Source: Clostridia bacterium (lineage in GTDB: Bacteria > Bacillota > Clostridia > UBA1381). Taken from it: a stretch of 35,251 bases of DNA. The stretch spans positions 1 through 35,251 of the forward strand of contig JAFQYK010000469.1 in assembly GCA_017406485.1 (NCBI GenBank), read 5' to 3'. The notes under the pieces are model-generated. The model made no database searches. It worked only from the letters and a program-made list of their open reading frames with translations, and was not told where the DNA came from. This document shows, one piece after another, positions 32,301 to 35,251 of this stretch; the first letter of the stretch is position 1, and each line of letters opens with the position of its first letter. The translations under genes and the position numbers were made by a program.

Positions 32301-35251
32301 CACTCGCAATCAACGTATACGGCGAAGTATGGGCTTGGGGACGCAACGACAAGGGTCAGCTCGGCGACGGTACTCAGATAGACCGTACATATCCTGTTCA
32401 GGTAATGATAAGAACAGATAATGGCGACGGTACATATTCGTATGAGCCGCTCAGAAACGTTACGACACTCGCGGTAGGTGAGAAGTCCTCCTACGCTCTT
32501 ACCCGTGAAGGTAAGATTTACTCATGGGGTGATAACTCTAACGGTCAGCTCGGTATCAACAGATGGGGCGACAAGGTAATACGTATTAACAACATAAACT
32601 ACGCGGCGGTTCCGTTTGCGGCATGGCCGCAGGAGGTAATAACCTCGCATGTTGTTGACAGCACAAGCTCCGAGAAATTTTCCAACATTGTAGCCGGCGA
32701 TAAGCACGTGCTCGCGGTTACAAATCAGGGTAACCTCTTCTCATGGGGCTACAATACATATGGTCAGCTTGGTGTCAACACCACCAGTGACGAGCCTCTC
32801 GCAAAACAGGTTAACGGTAAGAACGGCGGCGGAAGCCTGACTGACGTTATCCTTATCGGCGCGGGCGCAAACCACTCGCTTGCTGTAAGAACAAACGGTA
32901 CTGTATGGGCTTGGGGTGACAACCGCAAGGGCCAGCTCGGTCTTGGTACATATACTCAGGCTATTACACCCGAGGAGGTTAAGCGAGGCGAATACACAGA
33001 TAAGAAGAAGGAACAGCAGGACGCAAACCTTTCCAACGTTGACTCTCTTGCAGCCGGTAAGGACTTCTCGCTCGTAACCACAACAGACAGACACGTATAC
33101 GCATGGGGCGACAACTCCAAGGGCCAGCTCGGCGGTAATCTTGATCCTTCCACCACGGCTACAAAGGCAACTCCTGTACACGTTATGGTAGACAACAATA
33201 ACGTGGGCAAGAAGAATGCTACGGATTACGAGATGTCAACCGACACGACCGCAACGCCTAACAAATACTATCTTGAGGGCATCTCGATGCTCGACGGCGG
33301 CGACAACCACGTAATAGCTATGTCGACCGGACATAACGTATACGTATGGGGCGATAACTCGAACGAGCAGTATCCCGACAAGATTGAGATAGGCACTTCG
33401 GACTACACATTAAATACAAAGATAGCAAACCTTCTTCTCAATAAGGACGACATTAACCCCGAGAGTGATGCGGCTCTCACGAGCTTGTCAAGAGTAACGG
33501 CAGGTAAGAACCATTCTGTAATTCTTACAAACAACGGTTATCTATGGGCTCTCGGTAACAACAACTACGGTCAGCTCGGCGACATGACTCAGACCGAGTC
33601 GGAAGACCCCGTAAGAGTTGGCTTTAAGTCGGAGGATATACTTAACTTTACAAATATTGAGATTAAAGAAAACGGCACAACTGTAAAGACCTACGGCGCA
33701 AGCGATGACGCGCCGGGTCAGATTGACATTACTACTGCACAGACGGTTGAGTTTAATCCGACCACCTTCGAGGCATGGCATCATATGGCGTTCAACCTCA
33801 AGACGCTTCATACCAAGAACGCTACTACGCAGACAACAAATATAACCGCCTCGGATATCAGATTCTATTCATCGAACCCGAATATAGCTTCCGTAGGCGC
33901 GACAAACGGTATAGTAACACCGAATTCAAATCATCAGTACGGCAAGACGACAATTACGGCATATGTTGTATCGGCTTCGGGCGTAAGCTATGTCGGTGAA
34001 ACAGTAATTGCCGTAAGCGATCAGGACGGCACATATAAGAAGTCGCTTCCGATGACTTCAACAGGTGAATATCACACCGTAGTTCTAAAGCCCGACGGAA
34101 CAGTATGGACATGGGGTAACGACACCTACGGTCAGCTCGGCGACAATGATACAAACTACGCTGATAAGGCGTACGCGGTACAGGTTGTTAAGGACGGCAC
34201 AAATACCATACTTGACAATATCAAGGAGGTTGCCGCGGGCGGATATCATTCACTTGCGCTCGATAAGGACGGCAAGCTCTGGGCATGGGGTGACAACACC
34301 TACGGCCAGCTTGGTATAGGTATCCACACAGGCACAGGCAATACCAAGAAGGCATACGCCGTAGAGATTACCGCTTCACGCACAGGCGAGAACACCCTGC
34401 CCGATAAGTTCGTTGCGTTAGCTGCGGGTACATACTTCTCGATGGCTCTCGCAGAGGACGGCAGCGTATGGCAGTGGGGCTTTAACAGCATAGGCCAGCT
34501 CGGTAACGGTGACTTTAAGGTAGTTATAAACGGCACAACAGTAAACGGCGACGTATACAACGCTCCCGTACAGGTTAAGATGGGCGCAAGCGCAAGCACG
34601 ACCTCAAAGACCGGTCAGACAGAGCTTGTATACGATTACCTTGGCAATCCGATTATGGATACGAGTGTAACGCCTAATGTACAGAAGACAAGAGATCTTT
34701 ACACATATAATCCTTATCTTGAGGATATAATCGCAATCAGCGCGGAAGGCGATACCGCTATGGCAATTAAGTCAAACGGTACGCTCCTCAGCTGGGGTCT
34801 TGACACCTTTGGCCACACCGGTACAGGCTCTGTTTCAGATAAGCACGTTCCTGTAAGAGCAAAGGCTGCTGTTGACATTGCAGAAACGGATAAGGATGCA
34901 AACAATATCCCGATGACGACCACGAGCGACATCGGCTACCTTGCCGATGTAACAGCGATAGCGATGGGTAAGGATCACGCAGTCGCAATTCTCGGTAACG
35001 GTGAAACAGTTATTTCTGCCGGTATTGACACCAAGGGACAGCTCGGCGCAGGCGATTTAACTGCGGGTACGGACGAATACTATTATGAGTCCGGAAGCGA
35101 CACGTATTCACCGCGCTTCCGCAAGGTAGATATGACAGCTGTAAGCGGCAATAACGAAAAGGCCGTTTCGGTTGCAGCCGGTGATAATCACAGCGTAATC
35201 CTCACAGACGGCGGTCACCTCTTCGCATGGGGCGACAACTCTAAGGGTCAG
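8366..35251 (+). CDS. Giant RCC1-repeat protein, downstream part (frame 2, open to the window end)
   Basis: From 8366 the protein continues in frame 2 for 8,962 codons with no stop. The last frame-2 stop before it is at 8324-8326. This part encodes the end of spacer 3, fourteen complete seven-bladed RCC1 propellers (D-Q) and six blades of an eighteenth (R), with an Ig-like spacer between each pair. The C-terminus, where a surface anchor would be expected, is outside the window. I find no convincing start: a GTG at 8399 and a TTG at 8345 lie in frame, but neither has a clear ribosome binding site and neither is followed by a signal peptide. It is therefore best read as the same gene as 1-8385, displaced by the 7-base duplication. 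About 27 kb free of stops argues that the shift is recent, reversible or an artefact. I saw only two cysteines in it, near 13890 and 16145. Confidence 0.93.
8504..10168 (+). other. Module D: seven-bladed RCC1 propeller plus spacer 4
   Basis: This is the first module wholly in frame 2. Blade motifs lie near 8558, 8710, 8885, 9063, 9295, 9455 and 9659. Blade 4 has KGSLG and blade 7 has KGHIG in place of GQLG. The propeller ends near 9740. Spacer 4 (9741-10168) is divergent: its GFNL-type motif reads GNFNLVDALG (near 9918), followed by GLFTIDTSLAAYNG and a closing TTLTVTTGEY strand. Confidence 0.85.
10169..11911 (+). other. Module E: seven-bladed RCC1 propeller plus spacer 5
   Basis: The propeller opens EPVIAAGRDFSVALRGDG. 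Motifs lie near 10223, 10400, 10614, 10840, 11025, 11210 and 11399. Blade 6 is degenerate (WGTVVDEQGIS). The propeller ends near 11478. Spacer 5 (11479-11911) has HPGFSLTHLYE near 11668, then TFISDNPDIVTIDQTG and a final GSATVRAV strand, one of the clearest BIG2-like patterns in the window. Confidence 0.85.
11912..13573 (+). other. Module F: seven-bladed RCC1 propeller plus spacer 6
   Basis: Motifs lie near 11968, 12145, 12308, 12500, 12688, 12865 and 13067. Blade 2 has lost both tryptophans (IMAVGLNDHGQLG) but keeps GQLG. Blades 3 and 4 are followed by KG(D/E)S loops leading into YLENI. The last blade ends AVQTGEK near 13150. Spacer 6 (13151-13573) carries ESGFNLIVLDA near 13312 and closes GEVSILV and GILKVGI. 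Confidence 0.85.
13574..15574 (+). other. Module G: RCC1 propeller with long polar loops, plus spacer 7
   Basis: Motifs lie near 13630, 13803, 14188, 14550, 14736, 14905 and 15101. Blades 2 and 3 are followed by long loops (about 13847-14100 and 14240-14460) rich in Tyr, Trp, His, Asp and Glu; the first contains one of only two cysteines I saw in frame 2. Blade 7 is degenerate (YGWGYTGVGLLL). Spacer 7 (about 15180-15574) has YLGFNLLKDVN near 15315, then FSSSNEQLVTVT and GTFVIIV. Confidence 0.83.
15575..17311 (+). other. Module H: seven-bladed RCC1 propeller plus spacer 8
   Basis: Motifs lie near 15630, 15755, 15920, 16134, 16317, 16540 and 16724. Blade 1 is shortened: after WTWGTVA the GQLG segment is missing and PVQV follows directly. 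Blade 4 holds the second cysteine (WGDCTYGQIG). Blades 5 and 6 have NNQLG. Blade 7 ends WGLNSGTYYGAG and PVQTGLRED. Spacer 8 (16822-17311) carries MVGFNAIYDD near 16972 and is longer than average. Confidence 0.83.
17312..19294 (+). other. Module I: RCC1 propeller with aromatic-rich insert, plus spacer 9
   Basis: Motifs lie near 17370, 17573, 17830, 18168, 18450, 18612 and 18836. Blade 2 is degenerate (IWGYTEPIN) with a polar insert. Between blades 3 and 4, about 17925-18040, there is a loop with seven tryptophans and several tyrosines. In blade 6 the GQLG is displaced by an insert. The last blade ends PVQTGDRASD. Spacer 9 (18923-19294) has KQGFEFVTAYN near 19017 and a canonical SSNEDVATVSSAGVVTA stretch. 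Confidence 0.83.
19295..21100 (+). other. Module J: seven-bladed RCC1 propeller plus spacer 10
   Basis: Motifs lie near 19348, 19530, 19704, 19915, 20198, 20362 and 20540. Blade 4 has YTFGRGDSGMLG, blade 5 YTVGVNTQGQLG and blade 7 WAFGTNTVGEIG. A short alanine run (SAAAAD, near 19440) follows blade 1. Spacer 10 (about 20653-21100) carries TPGFNLHEDSR near 20760, then SDPRIATVTAGGVIT and a closing KVTVTVTD strand. Confidence 0.85.
21101..22897 (+). other. Module K: seven-bladed RCC1 propeller plus spacer 11
   Basis: Motifs lie near 21155, 21388, 21637, 21880, 22108, 22280 and 22460. The last three blades lack the second tryptophan (YGAGDAQ, YVSGKNN, FTAGENA) while keeping GQLG. Thr/Ser-rich loops follow blade 2 (about 21490-21560). 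Spacer 11 (22542-22897) has IVGFNLFADDI near 22688, SSDKRVADFSGD and AYVTVTV. Confidence 0.85.
22898..24493 (+). other. Module L: RCC1 propeller with Gly-rich linker, plus spacer 12
   Basis: Motifs lie near 22963, 23140, 23280, 23437, 23628, 23835 and 24017. Blade 2 is degenerate (YTWGLSIIDGTT, no GQLG) and blade 3 has SYGIENTYGQLG. After blade 4 there is a flexible SSGGGGSGS linker (about 23483-23510), then acidic residues. The propeller ends PVQVGDTDS near 24100. Spacer 12 (24101-24493) has LIGFNVLNAAD near 24250, SSSNTAVAGIT and GTFTVTV. Confidence 0.85.
24494..26197 (+). other. Module M: seven-bladed RCC1 propeller plus spacer 13
   Basis: Motifs lie near 24555, 24763, 24960, 25150, 25353, 25550 and 25730. 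The usual Pro-Met start is replaced (VASTLAAGVDF). KGES or RGES loops follow blades 3 and 4. Blade 7 has KWQIG. Spacer 13 (25820-26197) carries QYGFNLENYDT near 25936, then SSNENIVTVDATGKIT and a closing AISVTVKK strand. Confidence 0.86.
26198..28252 (+). other. Module N: RCC1 propeller with aromatic loops, plus spacer 14
   Basis: Motifs lie near 26250, 26490, 26718, 26955, 27160, 27392 and 27635. Blades 5 and 6 are followed by Tyr/His/Trp-rich loops (about 27190-27250 and 27430-27495). Blade 7 has GQTG and a long Tyr/Asn tail before PVQVGADENR near 27810. Spacer 14 (27816-28252) has ESGFNVKYYDH near 27970 and closes GSFILRVKR. Confidence 0.85.
28253..30103 (+). other. Module O: seven-bladed RCC1 propeller plus spacer 15
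   Basis: Motifs lie near 28308, 28530, 28767, 28945, 29185, 29345 and 29540. Blades 4 (YNGNDGYLG) and 5 (WGQQAYRKNG) are degenerate. The last blade ends TPRQAGDREAK. Spacer 15 (29627-30103) has MEGFNFFNEIQ near 29810, YSSDETVAKITVSAG and GAFVVNVYG. An inserted Gly/Ser segment (IYYGGPSVAVSYSGKK) precedes the Ig-like core. Confidence 0.85.
30104..32272 (+). other. Module P: seven-bladed RCC1 propeller plus extended spacer 16
   Basis: Motifs lie near 30158, 30320, 30538, 30780, 31035, 31257 and 31463. Blade 1 has HSQVA, blade 4 YGVAG, blade 5 FGTGLNTDYQIN and blade 6 GTNGLVG, so this propeller is unusually divergent. Spacer 16 (31550-32272) is the longest in the window. It has YKGFTLLSDEE near 31705, an insertion rich in Asp and aromatic residues, then SSNPLIATVANKG, and a late closing strand GGFEIAIV. 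Confidence 0.83.
32273..34048 (+). other. Module Q: seven-bladed RCC1 propeller plus spacer 17
   Basis: Motifs lie near 32328, 32517, 32740, 32905, 33100, 33338 and 33542. Blade 6 lacks GQLG (WGDNSNEQYPD), and blade 7 has WALGNNNYGQLGD. A KRGE loop follows blade 4. The propeller ends DPVRVGFK near 33630. Spacer 17 (33631-34048) has HMAFNLKTLHT near 33781, YSSNPNIASVGATNG and a closing GETVIAV strand. Confidence 0.86.
34049..35251 (+). other. Module R: RCC1 propeller cut by the window end in blade 6
   Basis: The propeller starts LPMTSTGEYHTVVLKPDG. Motifs lie near 34104, 34275, 34468, 34786, 35010 and 35225. Blade 4 has TFGHTG and blade 5 has ISAGIDTKGQLG. The sixth blade is cut after WGDNSKGQ at the last base. 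If the pattern of the other modules holds, one more blade and another spacer lie beyond the window. Confidence 0.85.

Noticed and set aside
2617-35251. CRISPR-like array of a short core (acggtcagctcgg) at about 170-200 base spacing
   Set aside because: The recurring core encodes Gly-Gln-Leu-Gly in the main frame with silent variation. Spacing is irregular and intervening segments are coding, so it is a protein repeat.
2560-35251. RCC1 function as a nucleotide exchange factor for Ran
   Set aside because: That role belongs to the eukaryotic nuclear protein. In bacteria the fold is used as a general binding scaffold, and nothing here indicates a GTPase partner.

Overview
The whole window lies inside one giant gene on the + strand that runs off both ends. 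It encodes a repetitive protein, probably secreted or on the cell surface, built from RCC1-type beta-propellers. Reading frame 1 is open from base 1, with no start signal in the window, to a stop at 8383-8385. The same domain pattern then continues in frame 2 from about 8366 to the last base. The two frames are separated by a tandem duplication of a 7-base unit (8352-8358 and 8359-8365). Reading with one copy joins the frames exactly inside an Ig-like domain. In that form the window encodes about 11,748 residues, which I estimate at over 1.2 MDa, with neither terminus present.

Layout: an acidic Ser/Glu/Asp-rich segment (1 to about 1010), a Thr/Glu/Val-rich low-complexity stalk (about 1011-1670), a short spacer, two tandem Ig-like domains (about 1936-2556), then 18 RCC1 propellers, named A to R. 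Propellers A-Q are complete and each has exactly seven recognisable blades. Propeller R is cut by the window end in its sixth blade. That makes 125 RCC1 repeats. Each propeller is joined to the next by a spacer that resembles a bacterial Ig-like (BIG2-type) domain and carries a recurrent Gly-Phe-Asn-Leu type motif. Propeller C carries a GLUG-type beta-helix between blades 2 and 3.

No second gene, RNA gene, insertion sequence, CRISPR array, promoter or terminator is visible, and there is no non-coding stretch. Shorter ORFs in other frames and on the - strand are shadows of the repeats.

Organism: a bacterium. The Ig-like plus GLUG plus RCC1 combination, mixed AGA/CGC arginine codons, roughly balanced base composition and very low cysteine suggest an anaerobic, possibly gut, Firmicute of the Clostridia. 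This is inference with low confidence. The role is not evident; adhesion or ligand binding by a very long modular surface fibre is the most natural guess. If the duplication is real, the gene is OFF beyond propeller C in this copy, and slippage at the 7-base repeat could restore it.
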